A stretch of DNA of 64,000 bases from Alphaproteobacteria bacterium (GCA_016792565.1 JAEUMK010000098.1:1-64000), one strand, 5' to 3'; positions 38,625-49,044 are shown, counted from the first letter of the stretch. A program made the numbers and translations. Notes: a model not told the origin generated them from the letters alone.

Positions 38625-39452
38625 TTAGCGGCGCGCGGCACGGACCCCGGCGCCGATCCCGGCGACGAAATCTAGCACATCCTTCGCGCAGCCGGGTTTT
38701 ACCTTCTTGCCGTCGGGCGGCATGAAATCGGCGATCCGCGCGACGATGGCCGAGCCGACCACGGCGGCATCGGCGAAGCGAGCGATAGCAGCGGCGCGCT
38801 CCGCCGTACGAATGCCGAAGCCGACGCCGACGGGCAGCGGCGTCTGGGCCTTGATCCGCTTCACCTCGCGCTCGACTTCGTCCAGGTCGAAGTCCTTGGT
38901 GCCGGTAATGCCGGTGATCGAAACGTAGTAGAGAAATCCGCCGGCGCCGCTCAGAACGGCCGGCAGGCGCGCATCCGTTGTGGTGGGGGTGGAGAGGCGA
39001 ATGACGTCGATCCCCGCCGCATTGAGCGCCGGGGCAAACTCGCTCGCCTCCTCGGGCGGCAGATCGACCAGGATGACCCCGTCCACGCCCGCCGCCGCGG
39101 CGTCGCGGGCGAAGGCATCTATGCCGTAAGCGGCGACGGGATTGCAGTAGCCCATCAGCACGATGGGCGTATCGCCGTCGGTCGCGCGGAAGTCGCGCAC
39201 CAGACCAAGCGTCGTCTTCATCGTCGCGCCGGCCTTCAGAGCGCGCAGGCCTGCCGCCTGCACCGCCGGGCCGTCGGCCATCGGATCGGTGAAGGGCATG
39301 CCGAGTTCGATGAGGTCGGCGCCGGCGGCGGTGAGGCCGAGCAGGATGTCGCGGCTGACCTCCAGCGAGGGGTCGCCGGCCGTGATGAACGGAATGAAGG
39401 CGGCGCGGCCTTCGGTTTTCAGCGCGGCAAAGCGGGCTTCGATACGGCTCAC
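38625..39452 (-). CDS. trpA: Tryptophan synthase alpha subunit
   Basis: A 275-residue TIM barrel cleaving indole-3-glycerol phosphate to indole and glyceraldehyde 3-phosphate. Catalytic E49 and D60 are in [16 protein letters not shown]; the phosphate-binding GVGFGIRT and VVGSAIV loops are present. It overlaps trpB by four bases (ATGA), matching the obligate alpha2-beta2 complex in which indole is channelled. Confidence 0.97.
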   Translation of the reverse strand: MSRIEARFAALKTEGRAAFIPFITAGDPSLEVSRDILLGLTAAGADLIELGMPFTDPMADGPAVQAAGLRALKAGATMKTTLGLVRDFRATDGDTPIVLMGYCNPVAAYGIDAFARDAAAAGVDGVILVDLPPEEASEFAPALNAAGIDVIRLSTPTTTDARLPAVLSGAGGFLYYVSITGITGTKDFDLDEVEREVKRIKAQTPLPVGVGFGIRTAERAAAIARFADAAVVGSAIVARIADFMPPDGKKVKPGCAKDVLDFVAGIGAGVRAARR

Positions 39453-40672
39453 AGCGTCACCTTCAGCGCATCAGCCACCGTAAAGATGTCCTTGTCGCCC
39501 CGGCCGCACATGTTCATCACGACGATCTTGTCTTTCTCCATCCGCGGCGCGATCTCGATGACATGCGCCAGCGCATGGGCGGGCTCCAGCGCCGGGAGAA
39601 TGCCCTCCAGGCGGGCGCAGAGCTTGAACGCCTCCAGCGCCTCGGTGTCGGTCGCGCTGACATAGGAGACGCGCTTCAGATCGTGCAGCCAAGCGTGCTC
39701 CGGCCCGACGCCCGGATAGTCGAGGCCGGCCGAGATCGAGTGCGCCTCGATGATCTGGCCGTCGTCGTCCTGCAGAAGATAGGTCTTGTTGCCGTGCAGG
39801 ATGCCGGGCGTGCCCTTGGTGAGCGAGGCGGCGTGTTGGTCGGTGTCGATGCCGTGGCCGGCGGCCTCGACGCCGTGCATGGCGACTGAGGGATCGTCGA
39901 GGAATGGGTGGAAGAGACCCATCGCGTTCGAGCCGCCGCCGATCGCGGCGACCAAGAGGTCGGGCAGGCGGCCGGCGCCCTCGGCCTTGGCCAGCTGCTC
40001 GCGCGTCTCGATGCCGATTACCGACTGGAAGTCGCGGACCATTGCCGGATAGGGGTGCGGACCGGCCACCGTGCCGATGCAGTAGAACGTGTCGTGGACA
40101 TTGGCGACCCAATCGCGCATCGCCTCATTCATCGCATCCTTGAGGGTGTGGGCGCCCGAGGTGACGGGCACGACTTCGGCGCCCAGCAGCTTCATGCGGA
40201 AGACGTTGGGCTTCTGCCGCTCCATGTCGACGGCACCCATGTAGACGATGCAGGGCAAGCCGAATCGGGCGGCAATGGTCGCGGTGGCGACGCCGTGCTG
40301 GCCCGCGCCCGTTTCGGCGATGATGCGCGTCTTGCCCATGCGGCGCGCCAGCAGCACCTGGCCGAGGCAGTTGTTGATCTTGTGCGCGCCGGTGTGGTTG
40401 AGCTCGTCGCGCTTGAAGTAGATTTTCGCGCCGCCGAGATGCTGCGTCAGCCGTTCGGCAAAGTAGAGCGGACTGGGGCGGCCGACATAGTATTCGAGGA
40501 AGTAGGCCATCTCGTCGAGAAAGGCCTTGTCCTGCCTTGCCGCGCCATAGGCGGCTTCGAGATCGAGAATGAGCGGCATCAGCGTCTCGGCGACATAGCG
40601 CCCGCCATAGGGGCCGAAATGCCCTCTGGCGTCTGGCCCCTGGCGATAGGAATTGGGCACGGGGGCGTTCAT
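39449..40672 (-). CDS. trpB: Tryptophan synthase beta subunit
   Basis: A 407-residue PLP enzyme condensing indole with serine. The PLP lysine is K98 in [22 protein letters not shown] and [10 protein letters not shown] bind the substrate and phosphate. [13 protein letters not shown] near the N-terminus is diagnostic. It overlaps trpF upstream and trpA downstream by four bases each. No attenuator or TrpR-like operator is visible, since the upstream gene in the run is pyrF. Confidence 0.98.
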   Translation of the reverse strand: MNAPVPNSYRQGPDARGHFGPYGGRYVAETLMPLILDLEAAYGAARQDKAFLDEMAYFLEYYVGRPSPLYFAERLTQHLGGAKIYFKRDELNHTGAHKINNCLGQVLLARRMGKTRIIAETGAGQHGVATATIAARFGLPCIVYMGAVDMERQKPNVFRMKLLGAEVVPVTSGAHTLKDAMNEAMRDWVANVHDTFYCIGTVAGPHPYPAMVRDFQSVIGIETREQLAKAEGAGRLPDLLVAAIGGGSNAMGLFHPFLDDPSVAMHGVEAAGHGIDTDQHAASLTKGTPGILHGNKTYLLQDDDGQIIEAHSISAGLDYPGVGPEHAWLHDLKRVSYVSATDTEALEAFKLCARLEGILPALEPAHALAHVIEIAPRMEKDKIVVMNMCGRGDKDIFTVADALKVTL

Positions 40673-41337
40673 GCGACGGGCTCCGCAGTCAATGATCCGT
40701 AGGCGGACAATGCCGCCGCAACGAAGGCGGCGATGCGTTCGGGCGATTTCCGGCCAGGCGATGTCTCGACGCCGGACGAGACGTCGACGCCGGGCGCGCC
40801 TGTGGCGCGGATCGCCTCGGCGACATTGGCGGAATCTAGGCCGCCCGAGAGGATCCAGGGGCGCGGCAGTGCAAGGCCCGCCAGGAGCGACCAGTCGAAC
40901 GCCACGCCGTTGCCGCCCGGCAGATCTGCCCCCGCCGGCGGTTTCGCGTCGAAGAGGATGTGGTCCGCAGCCGTGAAGTGCTGCGCCGCGTCGATGTCGG
41001 CACGCGCGGCAACGGGAACCGCCTTGATGACGGGCAGGCCGGTCAGCGTTCTCAACGCGGCGGCGCGGGCCGGCGTCTCCCGCCCGTGCAGCTGGATCGC
41101 TTGTGCCTGCAACGCGGCGACGGCGGCTTCGGCCTCTGCGTCCGTCGGATCGACAAGAAGTGCGACGCGAACCAGCGACATCGGCGCCGTCTCCGCCAGC
41201 CGCGCCGCAGTGTGCAGATCGACATAGCGCGGGCTGCGGGCGAAGAAGTTGAAGCCGGCATGGGTCGCGCCGGACTCGGCCGCTGCGGCGAGCGCCTCGG
41301 TATCCTTCAGGCCGCAGATCTTGATGATCGGCGTCAT
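40669..41337 (-). CDS. trpF: Phosphoribosylanthranilate isomerase
   Basis: A 222-residue TIM barrel performing the Amadori rearrangement of phosphoribosylanthranilate, two steps before TrpA. General base C8 (KICGLKD) and general acid D130 (HILFDAKPP) are present, with the phosphate loop [11 protein letters not shown] and [12 protein letters not shown]. It overlaps pyrF and trpB by four bases each. Confidence 0.96.
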   Translation of the reverse strand: MTPIIKICGLKDTEALAAAAESGATHAGFNFFARSPRYVDLHTAARLAETAPMSLVRVALLVDPTDAEAEAAVAALQAQAIQLHGRETPARAAALRTLTGLPVIKAVPVAARADIDAAQHFTAADHILFDAKPPAGADLPGGNGVAFDWSLLAGLALPRPWILSGGLDSANVAEAIRATGAPGVDVSSGVETSPGRKSPERIAAFVAAALSAYGSLTAEPVA

Positions 41338-42029
41338 GCGAATCCCAGCTCGACGGCGACGGCGCGAGCGGCAGCGGCGGGATCGGCGGCAGCGGTGACC
41401 GGGCGGCCGAGGATCAGGATGTCGGCTCCGGCAGCGCGGGCGGCCGCTGGAGTCATGACGCGCTTCTGGTCCTGCGCGTCGGACCCGGCCGGGCGGCTGC
41501 CCGGAACGATCGTCGTGAAGTCCGGCCCACAGGCGGCCCGGATCGCGGCAAGATCGGTGGCGCCACAGACGACACCGTCCAGGCCGGCGATCTGGGCGAG
41601 GCGCGCCAGACGCAGCGCCTGCATCGAGGCGCCTTCGGAGAAGCCAATGATCTCCATGTCAGCGTCGTCGAGGGAGGTCAGGATGGTGACGGCAATGATC
41701 TTCACGCCGCTGCCGGCCGCTTCCCTGGCGGCCCGCATCATCGCCGTGCCTCCGGAAGCATGGACATTGATAATTGCAACGCCGAGCGCGGAAAGCGCTT
41801 TCACCGCCCCGGCGACGGTTGTGGGAATATCGTGAAGCTTGACGTCGAGGAAGACCGGCAGGCCGAGCGCGACAACCGCCCTGACGCCGTCAGGTCCGTT
41901 GGCCGAGACGAATTCGAGGCCAACTTTGAGGCCGCCCACGTAGGGGCGGACCGCGCCGGCGAGCGCCAACGCCGTCTTTACGTCGGCCGTGTCGAGCGCC
42001 ACATAGACAGGGTTCGGGGTCGTCGTCAT
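41334..42029 (-). CDS. pyrF: Orotidine 5'-phosphate decarboxylase
   Basis: A 231-residue TIM barrel making UMP from OMP in the last step of de novo pyrimidine synthesis. The catalytic Asp-Lys-Asp array is in [23 protein letters not shown] and IVPGSRPAG bind ribose phosphate and phosphate. The ATG at 42029 is chosen because [14 protein letters not shown] is the usual beginning and the upstream frame has no family similarity. It heads the trpFBA-accD-folC run; the promoter must lie in the 45 bases before the divergent small gene. Confidence 0.96.
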   Translation of the reverse strand: MTTTPNPVYVALDTADVKTALALAGAVRPYVGGLKVGLEFVSANGPDGVRAVVALGLPVFLDVKLHDIPTTVAGAVKALSALGVAIINVHASGGTAMMRAAREAAGSGVKIIAVTILTSLDDADMEIIGFSEGASMQALRLARLAQIAGLDGVVCGATDLAAIRAACGPDFTTIVPGSRPAGSDAQDQKRVMTPAAARAAGADILILGRPVTAAADPAAAARAVAVELGFA

Positions 42030-42074
42030 GGCCCGCGGACTTACAGCAGATAGGCCCTTTAAGGAACCGTATCG

Positions 42075-42281
42075 ATGACGGAATACCGCGTCGCCGTCGC
42101 CTTCGACCGGGGGAGCCAGAAGCACCGGGCGACCAGCGCCGAAATTCCGGGCCTCGACGAGGCCGACATGAATCTGGAGCGTCTCTTCGCCAAGGTGATG
42201 CGCGCCGCGCCCGATCTGCTGGCGGCGGCCGGCAAACCGCCTGGCGGCTTCAATCTGAAGTTCGAGAAAGCTGACGGGTAG
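42075..42281 (+). CDS. Small DUF1902/HicB-like protein
   Basis: A 68-residue protein. Its layout (YRVAVAFDR, ATSAEIPGLDEAD, LFAKVMRAAPDLL) resembles DUF1902, a small HicB-antitoxin-like fold usually bearing a WVATSDDVPGL motif; the tryptophan-valine is replaced by histidine-arginine here. AAGGAA precedes the ATG at 42075. No HicA-type toxin or DNA-binding tail is present, so an antitoxin role is not supported. Its 3' end overlaps the convergent lapA gene by 32 bases. Confidence 0.6.
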   Translation: MTEYRVAVAFDRGSQKHRATSAEIPGLDEADMNLERLFAKVMRAAPDLLAAAGKPPGGFNLKFEKADG

Positions 42282-42591
42282 CGGGCGCCGCTTCACCTCG
42301 GGCCAACGTCTCGTCGGCAAGCAGCTTCTGCAGCCGCGCGGCACGCTGGCGTTCGTCCTTCAGCGCGCGATGGACGCCCAGGGTGCGGGCCCACATATAG
42401 GCGCCGCCGATCAGCAAGCCGGCCAGAACGCCGGCCAGCAGGACGGCGAAGAGGGGCAGATCGAACGAGGAGGCCGGAGAACCGGGTCGCAGCGCATCGA
42501 AACTGACCGTGACGGGGGCGCGGTTGGCGACGGCGAGCCAAGCCGCCAGCGCCGCCAGAATGGCGAAAGCCAGCGCGCCCAGCGGGCGCAT
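42250..42591 (-). CDS. lapA: LapA domain membrane protein
   Basis: A 113-residue inner-membrane protein with two helices (about 5-23 and 44-66) joined by a short periplasmic loop containing NRAPVTVSFD, then a charged cytoplasmic coiled segment (LKDERQRAARLQKLLADE). It matches LapA/DUF1049 proteins, which in E. coli act with LapB in control of lipopolysaccharide synthesis through LpxC. One base separates it from ihfB, a conserved alphaproteobacterial pairing. Confidence 0.85.
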   Translation of the reverse strand: MRPLGALAFAILAALAAWLAVANRAPVTVSFDALRPGSPASSFDLPLFAVLLAGVLAGLLIGGAYMWARTLGVHRALKDERQRAARLQKLLADETLARGEAAPATRQLSRTSD

Positions 42592-42592
42592 G

Positions 42593-42889
42593 TCAGCCGC
42601 CTCCGGGCGGTTCGTCGTTCAGCTTCTCGCGCAGTTCCTTGCCGGTCTTGAAATAGGGGACGCGCTTCTCCTCCACCGCCACCGACTCGCCCGTACGGGG
42701 GTTGCGGCCGGTGCGCGCCGGGCGCGATTTGACCGAAAAAGCGCCGAATCCGCGCAGTTCGACGCGATCACCATCGGCGAGGGCCCGGGCGATCACGTCG
42801 AACACGGTCGACACGATGCGCTCAGCATCCTTGTGCATGAGGTGCGGATAGGCCTCGGCAATGCGGGCCACGAGTTCGGACTTGATCAT
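42593..42889 (-). CDS. ihfB: Integration host factor subunit beta
   Basis: A 98-residue nucleoid protein that, with IhfA, bends DNA at specific sites to aid recombination, replication and transcription. [15 protein letters not shown] at the start, [15 protein letters not shown] and the DNA-inserting GRNPRTGE arm are diagnostic of IhfB. The ATG at 42889 is used because the upstream frame (to 42961) has no family similarity. It is followed by lapA and is divergent from the TPR lipoprotein. Confidence 0.96.
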   Translation of the reverse strand: MIKSELVARIAEAYPHLMHKDAERIVSTVFDVIARALADGDRVELRGFGAFSVKSRPARTGRNPRTGESVAVEEKRVPYFKTGKELREKLNDEPPGGG

Positions 42890-43084
42890 GCCCCGGACCA
42901 CCCCCTTCTGGCCCCGGTTCCCCGGCTGCGGACTCGCGTTCGCAGGGGGGCAAGCTGCCAAGGGGCGCGACCGCCGTCAAGGGCACGTACGTGTAAGTCG
43001 TTGGACAGCACGGACTTTTGCCCCTTGCACGAGACGCCATGTCGGTGCGAAAGACCGGCCGATCGCCCCTGGAAGTCTCCGCCC

Positions 43085-44158
43085 ATGCGTCTTGGCCCTT
43101 CGGTTGCGGCTCTCGCCTGCCTTGCACTGCCGGCCTGCGCCGGCCCGGTCTACGTCAACCCGTGCTACGGCGCCGGCCTGCTGCTGCCGACCGAGGCGAC
43201 GGGGCCGGAAATCGTCGCGGCGGCCGATGCCTGCATCGCAGACGGCGGCGAGCGCAAGCAGGGCCTTGTCATCCGCGCTGCGGGCCATTTGCGCGACGCC
43301 GACACCGCGGCGGCGATCGCCGATACCGATGCGGCAATCGGGATCGATCCGGCCTATGCCGACGCCTATTACTATCGCGGACTGGCGCACGAGGAGGTCG
43401 GGGCGATCGATGCGGCGCGGCGCGATTTCGACCGTGCGGTGGAGCTGGGCCTCGCGCCCGTCTTCGCATTGCGGGCGCGCGGGCGGACGCGGTTCCTGGA
43501 GGACGATTTCGCCGGGGCCTACGACGATTTCGACGCGCTGATCGCAGCCGCGCCTGAGGACCAGGAGGCCTACCGGCTGCGCGGCGCGGCGGCCCATGTG
43601 CTGGAGCGCTGGGCCGAGGCGGAGGCAGACTTCGACAAGGCGATCGCGCTGAAGGACGACGATCTGAAGGCCTATAGCGGGCGCGCCTACGTCAAGTTCT
43701 TCACCGGCCGGTTCGTCGAGGCCGCCGCCGACTTCAAGATCGCGCTAAAGGACAAGCCCGAGGGGCTGAAGGCCGCGTTTCTCTATCTGGCTATGCGGCG
43801 GGCGGGCGACGACGAGGCCGCCGCCGAACTGGCGCGCCAGGCCGAAACGCTCGACTGGACGCGCAATCCCGGCGTGTTCGCTGCGCTTTTCCTCGGCCAT
43901 GTCGGGATCGAGGAGATGGTCGATATCTCGAAAAGAACCGGCATCCACAAGCCGCGCGAGAACGAGTGCGAGGGCTATTACTACGCCGGCATGGCCGAGT
44001 TGCTGGCGGGCAATCGCGCGGCCGCAGAAGCCTGGTTCCGCCGCGTACTGGCGACCGGGGTCGTGCGCTTCGACGAAGTGCGCGGGGCACGGATGGAGCT
44101 ACGCGCCATGGGCATCGCCGTGCCCTCACCCGACCCGCGTGCCCGGCCGGGCACCTGA
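43085..44158 (+). CDS. TPR-repeat lipoprotein (NlpI-like)
   Basis: A 357-residue protein with a lipoprotein signal: ALACLALPAC, lipobox L-P-A-C18. The mature protein is a string of TPR units: AYADAYYYRGLAHEEVGAIDAARRDF, EAYRLRGAAAHVLERWAEAEADF, LKAYSGRAYVKFFTGRFVEAAADF. It resembles NlpI-type adaptor lipoproteins that recruit envelope proteases or murein hydrolases; this is inference from architecture. In related genomes sppA is often found between ihfB and rpsA; here this gene occupies the gap on the opposite strand. Confidence 0.85.
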   Translation: MRLGPSVAALACLALPACAGPVYVNPCYGAGLLLPTEATGPEIVAAADACIADGGERKQGLVIRAAGHLRDADTAAAIADTDAAIGIDPAYADAYYYRGLAHEEVGAIDAARRDFDRAVELGLAPVFALRARGRTRFLEDDFAGAYDDFDALIAAAPEDQEAYRLRGAAAHVLERWAEAEADFDKAIALKDDDLKAYSGRAYVKFFTGRFVEAAADFKIALKDKPEGLKAAFLYLAMRRAGDDEAAAELARQAETLDWTRNPGVFAALFLGHVGIEEMVDISKRTGIHKPRENECEGYYYAGMAELLAGNRAAAEAWFRRVLATGVVRFDEVRGARMELRAMGIAVPSPDPRARPGT

Positions 44159-44195
44159 GACGGCAGCCGGAGCGGCGGCCAAGCGGCGAGGCGGG

Positions 44196-44227
44196 TAAAA
44201 GAAACGGCGCGGGTGTGACCCGCGCCG
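44196..44227 (-). terminator. Rho-independent terminator of rpsA
   Basis: On the minus strand a 9-base stem (CGGCGCGGG / CCCGCGCCG) with a short loop is followed by TTTCTTTT. It begins about 48 bases past the rpsA stop. Confidence 0.85.
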
Positions 44228-44274
44228 CTCGATCGTCACATGGCGCGGCCCGCCGTGAGGCTGGCCGCGCGATC

Positions 44275-46041
44275 CTATTCCTCGTCGTCGTCCGTGTCGG
44301 CCGTGCGCTTCTGGGCCTTGGACAGCGCGGCCCCAAGGATGTCGCCGAGCGAGGCGCCCGAGTCGGACGAACCGTATTGCGCGACGGCGTCCTTCTCGTC
44401 CGAGATCTCGCGCGCCTTGATGGAGAGCGAAATCTGGCGCTTGGCCTTGTCGAAGGCAGTAACCTTCGCATCGACCTTGTCGCCCACCGCGAAGCGCTCC
44501 GGGCGCTGCTCGGCGCGGTCGCGGCTGAGGTCGGCGCGGCGGATGAAAGCCGTCATTTCGCCGACCGCAACCTCGATGCCGCCATCGTTCACGGCCGTGA
44601 CCTCGACGGTCACGGTATCGTTCTTCTTGATGCCGCCGACCGAGGCGATCGGGTCGCCGCCGAGCTGCTTCACGCCGAGGCTGATGCGCTCCTTCTCGAC
44701 GTCGACGTCCAGCACCTGGGCGCGCACGTGATCGCCCTTCTTGTAGTTCTGGATCGCCTGCTCGCCAGGAACCTTCCAGTCGAGGTCGGAGAGATGGACC
44801 ATGCCGTCGATGTCGCCATCGAGACCGATGAAGAGGCCGAACTCGGTGATGTTCTTCACATCGCCCTCGACTTCCGACCCGATCGGATGGGCCTCGACGA
44901 ACTGCGACCACGGGTTCTGCTGCGTCTGCTTCAGGCCAAGGCTGATGCGGCGCTTGGAGGTGTCGACCTCGAGCACCTTCACTTCGACTTCCTGCGAGGT
45001 GGAGACGATCTTGCCGGGGTGGACGTTCTTCTTCACCCACGACATTTCAGAAACGTGGACGAGGCCTTCAACGCCCGGCTCCAGCTCCACGAAGGCGCCG
45101 TAGTCGGTGATGTTGGTGACGCGGCCCTTGAAGTTCGCACCGATCGGATACTTCGCGACCGCGCCGTCCCAGGGGTCGGCTTCCAGCTGCTTCATGCCGA
45201 GGCTGATGCGCTGGGTGTCCTGGTTGATCTTGACGATCTGGACCTTCACGGTCTCGCCGATCTTCAGGATCTCGCTGGGATGGTTCACGCGGCGCCACGC
45301 CATGTCGGTGACATGGAGCAGGCCGTCGACGCCGCCCAAATCCACGAACGCGCCGTAGTCGGTGATGTTCTTGACGACGCCGTCGATGACCATGCCTTCC
45401 TTGAGGTTGGACACGATCTCGCTGCGCTGTTCGGCGCGGGCTTCTTCAAGCACGGCGCGGCGCGAGACGACGATGTTGCCGCGCTTGCGGTCCATCTTGA
45501 GGATCTGGAACGGCTGCGGCTGATTCATCAGCGGGCCGACATCGCGGATCGGACGCACGTCCACCTGGCTGCCGGGCAGGAAGGCGGTCGCGCCGTCGAG
45601 GTCGACGGTGAAGCCGCCCTTGACGCGGCCGAAGATCACGCCGGTGACGCGCTGGTTGGCGTTGGCGGCGACTTCGAGCTTGACCCAGCTCTCTTCGCGG
45701 CGGGCCTTCTCGCGGCTCAGCACGGCTTCGCCGTGGGCGTTCTCGATGCGGTCGAGGAAGACCTCGACGGTGTCGCCGACCTTGATGTCGGTGGTGACCC
45801 CCGGCATCGCGAACTCCTTGAGCGGAATGCGGCCTTCGGTCTTCAATCCGACATCGACGATGACGAAATCGTTCTCTACGGCGACGACCTGGCCGCGGAC
45901 GACATTGCCTTCGGCGGCGGCGTTTTCATTGAAGCTCTGCTCCAGCATCGCCGCGAAATCGTCGCGGCTGGGAGCGAAAGACAGGGTTTCGTCGGCGGTG
46001 ATGGTGGCGGCGCGGCGGCCGGCCTTGGCGGTACGAGCCAT
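44275..46041 (-). CDS. rpsA: 30S ribosomal protein S1
   Basis: A 588-residue protein of six consecutive S1/OB-fold repeats that bind mRNA and let the ribosome start on structured or weak leaders. Typical repeats are VVKNITDYGAFVDLGGVDGLLHVTDMAW and RVTNITDYGAFVELEPGVEGLVHVSEMSW; the first two are more diverged and bind the ribosome. Each helix insert ends in the KRRISLGLKQ type. It ends with an acidic DTDDDEE. It lies 135 bases after cmk with its own terminator downstream, the conserved aroA-cmk-rpsA order. Confidence 0.98.
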   Translation of the reverse strand: MARTAKAGRRAATITADETLSFAPSRDDFAAMLEQSFNENAAAEGNVVRGQVVAVENDFVIVDVGLKTEGRIPLKEFAMPGVTTDIKVGDTVEVFLDRIENAHGEAVLSREKARREESWVKLEVAANANQRVTGVIFGRVKGGFTVDLDGATAFLPGSQVDVRPIRDVGPLMNQPQPFQILKMDRKRGNIVVSRRAVLEEARAEQRSEIVSNLKEGMVIDGVVKNITDYGAFVDLGGVDGLLHVTDMAWRRVNHPSEILKIGETVKVQIVKINQDTQRISLGMKQLEADPWDGAVAKYPIGANFKGRVTNITDYGAFVELEPGVEGLVHVSEMSWVKKNVHPGKIVSTSQEVEVKVLEVDTSKRRISLGLKQTQQNPWSQFVEAHPIGSEVEGDVKNITEFGLFIGLDGDIDGMVHLSDLDWKVPGEQAIQNYKKGDHVRAQVLDVDVEKERISLGVKQLGGDPIASVGGIKKNDTVTVEVTAVNDGGIEVAVGEMTAFIRRADLSRDRAEQRPERFAVGDKVDAKVTAFDKAKRQISLSIKAREISDEKDAVAQYGSSDSGASLGDILGAALSKAQKRTADTDDDEE

Positions 46042-46176
46042 GCGGTTGAGGTTCTCCAGTTCTTCTAGCGTTACAGGCCAGCCGGTTGTATCCGGCGGTC
46101 TAGCTCCGACCCCAGAACGCCCGACGCGCCCCGGTCCTCGCGGTCCGGCGCGTGTCGAAATCCAAAGGTCAAAGCT

Positions 46177-46839
46177 TCAGGCTTCGAGTTTGCCGCGCAC
46201 TGCCTCCAAGGCCGCCGCGACGGCGGCGTCTATACTCAAATCGGTGGTATCCAGCAAGATGGCGTCCTGGGCGGGCCTCATGGGGGCGGCGGCGCGGCCC
46301 GCGTCGCGGGCGTCGCGCTGGCGCAGTTCCGCAAGAATCGTCTCGTACGTCTTGGCAGGATCGAGAATCTGGACTTCCCGCCAGCGGCGGTGCGCCCGTT
46401 CGGCAATGCCGGCGGTCACGAAGAGCTTCGCCGTCGCCTCCGGCGCGATCACGGTGCCGATGTCGCGTCCGTCGATGACGGCGCCGCGGCCACCCGGCGG
46501 GGATGCCGCGAATCGCACCTGCAGATCGCGCAGGGCGGCCCGTACTTCCGGCAGGACGGCGACCTGGCTGGCTGCCTCTCCCACCGCCGCGCTACGTAAT
46601 TCCGCTTCCGGAACGATGCCGGGACAAAATCCTGCACAGGCCTTCAACGCGTCGTGACGCGACCCCGGATCGCCGCCCGCCCGCAGCACCAGCGCGGCGA
46701 CGGCGCGATAAAGCGCCCCGGTGTCGAGATGGTCGAACTTCAGCTCGCGGGCCAGCGCGCGGGCGATGGTGCCCTTTCCGGATGCCGCCGTCCCGTCGAT
46801 GGCGATGACGGGTGTCGCGGGGCGCAGTGCCGGGCTCAC
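46177..46839 (-). CDS. cmk: Cytidylate kinase
   Basis: A 220-residue P-loop kinase phosphorylating CMP and dCMP. The Walker [10 protein letters not shown] is at 16-24, followed by [28 protein letters not shown] and [11 protein letters not shown] in the lid. It overlaps aroA by four bases and precedes rpsA. Confidence 0.96.
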   Translation of the reverse strand: MSPALRPATPVIAIDGTAASGKGTIARALARELKFDHLDTGALYRAVAALVLRAGGDPGSRHDALKACAGFCPGIVPEAELRSAAVGEAASQVAVLPEVRAALRDLQVRFAASPPGGRGAVIDGRDIGTVIAPEATAKLFVTAGIAERAHRRWREVQILDPAKTYETILAELRQRDARDAGRAAAPMRPAQDAILLDTTDLSIDAAVAAALEAVRGKLEA

Positions 46840-48185
46840 CGGTTCACCCGCTCGAGACTGCCTCCAAGGCGCGTCATGAGTTCGCTGAAGCCCGGGAAGC
46901 TGGTCGCGATGAAGGCGCTGTCGTCGACCGTCACGGGCGCTCTGGCGGCGAGTCCGGCGACCAGAAAGGACATGGCGATGCGGTGGTCCATTTCGGTCGC
47001 GATTCCGACGCCGCCGGGCATCGAGCCGGGCCCGCCCCCTTCGATGATGAGGCCGTCCTCCAGTTCGGTCACTGCGACGCCGCAGGCGGCGAGGCCGCGC
47101 GCCATGGCGACGAGGCGATCGCTCTCCTTGACCCGCAGCTCCTTAAGGCCGCGCATCACGGTGCGACCCTCGGCGAAAGCGGCAAGAACGGCGAGGATAG
47201 GATACTCGTCGATCATCGACGGCGCGCGTTCGGGCGGCACCTCAATCCCCTTCAGCGCGGAAAACCGGGCGCGCAAGGACGCGACCGGTTCGCCGCCGGC
47301 GTCGCGGGCATCGAGGATGTCGAGCGAGGCGCCCATCTCGCGCAAGGTTTCGTACAGGCCCGCCCGGGTCGGATTGAGGAGCACGCCTTCCACCGTCACG
47401 TCGCTGTCGGGAACGATCAACGCGGCGGCCAGCGGAAACGCAGCGGAGGACGGATCGCCCGGGACAGCGATGGCCGTAGCGCTAAGCTCGGCCTCGCCGG
47501 TCACGGTCACAGCGGTGCCGTCTTCGTGCGGCTCGACATCGACGCGGGCGCCGAAGGCCCGCAGCATCCGCTCCGTATGGTCGCGCGTCGACTCCCGCTC
47601 GATCACCGTGGTGCGGCCCGGGGCGTTGAGACCGGCGAGGAGAATCGCCGACTTGACCTGGGCGGAGGCGACGGGACTGGCATAGACGACCGGCATGGGG
47701 TTGGCCGCGCCGCGCAAGGTGAGTGGCAGCCGCCCGCCTGCACGGCCCATTGATTCTGTTCCGAAACGAGAAAGCGGCTCCAGCACGCGACCCATCGGGC
47801 GGCGGCAGAGCGAGGCGTCGCCGGTGAAGGTGCAGGCGATCGGCGTGGTCGCGACGGCCCCCATGACGAGGCGCACGCCGGTGCCGGAATTGCCGTGGTC
47901 GAGTACCCGGTCCGGCTCCGACAGGCCGCCCGTGCCCACCCCCGAGACCCGCCAGGCGCCCTCGCCAGCGCGCGTCATGATGGCGCCGAGCGCGGTCATC
48001 GCGTCGGCGGTCCGCAGCACGTCCTCGCCCTCCAGAAGCCCGGTGATCGCGGTTTCGCCCGTCGCCATCGCGCCCAGAATCAGCGCCCGGTGAGAGATCG
48101 ACTTGTCGCCGGGCACACCGATGCGGCCCGTCAGGGATCGCGAGGCGCGCGCGCGCAGGGGAGCGGCGGCGTGAGCAGTCGTCAT
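46836..48185 (-). CDS. aroA: 3-phosphoshikimate 1-carboxyvinyltransferase, class II-like
   Basis: A 449-residue EPSP synthase joining PEP to shikimate 3-phosphate. [59 protein letters not shown] and KESDRL are clear and resemble the Agrobacterium CP4-type (class II) enzymes more than the E. coli one. G101 stands where CP4 has the alanine linked to glyphosate insensitivity. The ATG at 48185 is chosen because the longer frame to 48299 has an arginine/proline-rich prefix. The end overlaps cmk. Confidence 0.96.
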   Translation of the reverse strand: MTTAHAAAPLRARASRSLTGRIGVPGDKSISHRALILGAMATGETAITGLLEGEDVLRTADAMTALGAIMTRAGEGAWRVSGVGTGGLSEPDRVLDHGNSGTGVRLVMGAVATTPIACTFTGDASLCRRPMGRVLEPLSRFGTESMGRAGGRLPLTLRGAANPMPVVYASPVASAQVKSAILLAGLNAPGRTTVIERESTRDHTERMLRAFGARVDVEPHEDGTAVTVTGEAELSATAIAVPGDPSSAAFPLAAALIVPDSDVTVEGVLLNPTRAGLYETLREMGASLDILDARDAGGEPVASLRARFSALKGIEVPPERAPSMIDEYPILAVLAAFAEGRTVMRGLKELRVKESDRLVAMARGLAACGVAVTELEDGLIIEGGGPGSMPGGVGIATEMDHRIAMSFLVAGLAARAPVTVDDSAFIATSFPGFSELMTRLGGSLERVNR

Positions 48186-48322
48186 GGCGGCCTTGACTAA
48201 GTGCGGTAGGGGCGGTTTTCCCTTTTGACAGGGGCGCGTGCGCGTGGCAATGGTCCCGGCCCTTCGCGGGGCCTTTGCGGGAGCGCCGGCGCGGCGCATC
48301 GAATTTTCAGGACTGAGGATAC

Positions 48323-48865
48323 GTGGCGGATCCCAAGCTCGGCACGAAGCGTCAATGCCCGTCTTGCGGCGCGCGCTTCTATGATCTGAACAAGAAGCCT
48401 AACGAATGCCCGAAGTGCGAGCACGTCTTCGAGCCTGAGGTTCTTCTGAAGCCGCGGAAACCCCGCGCTGTAGAGAAGGCCAAGGAGGTCGCGCGGGCGC
48501 CCGACGTCGAGGAAGACGAGGCCGAGGACGAGGAAGCCGAGGCCGAGGAAGACGAGGCCGAGGAGGACGAGGTCGAGGACGTCGCCGACGAGGCCGAGGA
48601 GATCGAGGCCGGCGAAGAGGTCGAGAGCGAACTGACCGGCGATACCACGGACGACGAGCTGGAAGACGGCGAGGAAGTCGCCAAGGGGCCCAAGAAGCGC
48701 CGCGGCACGACCGAAGAGGTCGATCCCGATCTTGAGGAGTTCGACGAGGAAGACCTCGACGCCGAGGACGAGGACGACGATACGCTGATCGCCGACGACG
48801 AGGACGCCGAGGATGACCTCAGCGACATCGTCGACGATCCGGCGGCCGGCAAGGACGACCTCTGA
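48323..48865 (+). CDS. TIGR02300 family protein (FYDLNKKP zinc-ribbon plus acidic tail)
   Basis: A 180-residue protein of a family restricted to alphaproteobacteria. Residues 1 to about 45 form a zinc ribbon: [29 protein letters not shown] with two CxxC pairs and the FYDLNKKP signature. The rest is highly acidic (long Glu/Asp/Ala runs from about residue 60), likely disordered. Function unknown. The start is GTG at 48323, as [13 protein letters not shown] is the usual beginning. It is divergent from aroA; the order aroA-TIGR02300-tRNA-Ala is conserved in related genomes as I recall. Confidence 0.93.
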   Translation: MADPKLGTKRQCPSCGARFYDLNKKPNECPKCEHVFEPEVLLKPRKPRAVEKAKEVARAPDVEEDEAEDEEAEAEEDEAEEDEVEDVADEAEEIEAGEEVESELTGDTTDDELEDGEEVAKGPKKRRGTTEEVDPDLEEFDEEDLDAEDEDDDTLIADDEDAEDDLSDIVDDPAAGKDDL

Positions 48866-48968
48866 CGAAAAGACCTGCTGCGGGGCGCGAAAGCATCTTG
48901 CAGTCTTGAGGGACGGAGACTAAACCTCCGCCCCTTCGCGCCGGGCCCCCAAACCCGGTTGCCAGAGT

Positions 48969-49044
<76 letters not shown>

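Noticed and set aside
44275-46041. Internal direct repeats
   Set aside because: These are the six S1 domains of ribosomal protein S1, a protein-level repeat.
48225-48253. TTGACA box as promoter of the TIGR02300 gene
   Set aside because: The -35 is perfect, but at 17 bases the -10 (CAATGG) is poor, so I did not list it as a feature.
48475-48860. Tandem GAG/GAC-type repeats
   Set aside because: They are irregular and encode the Glu/Asp-rich tail of the TIGR02300 protein, so they are coding low complexity and not a DNA repeat element.
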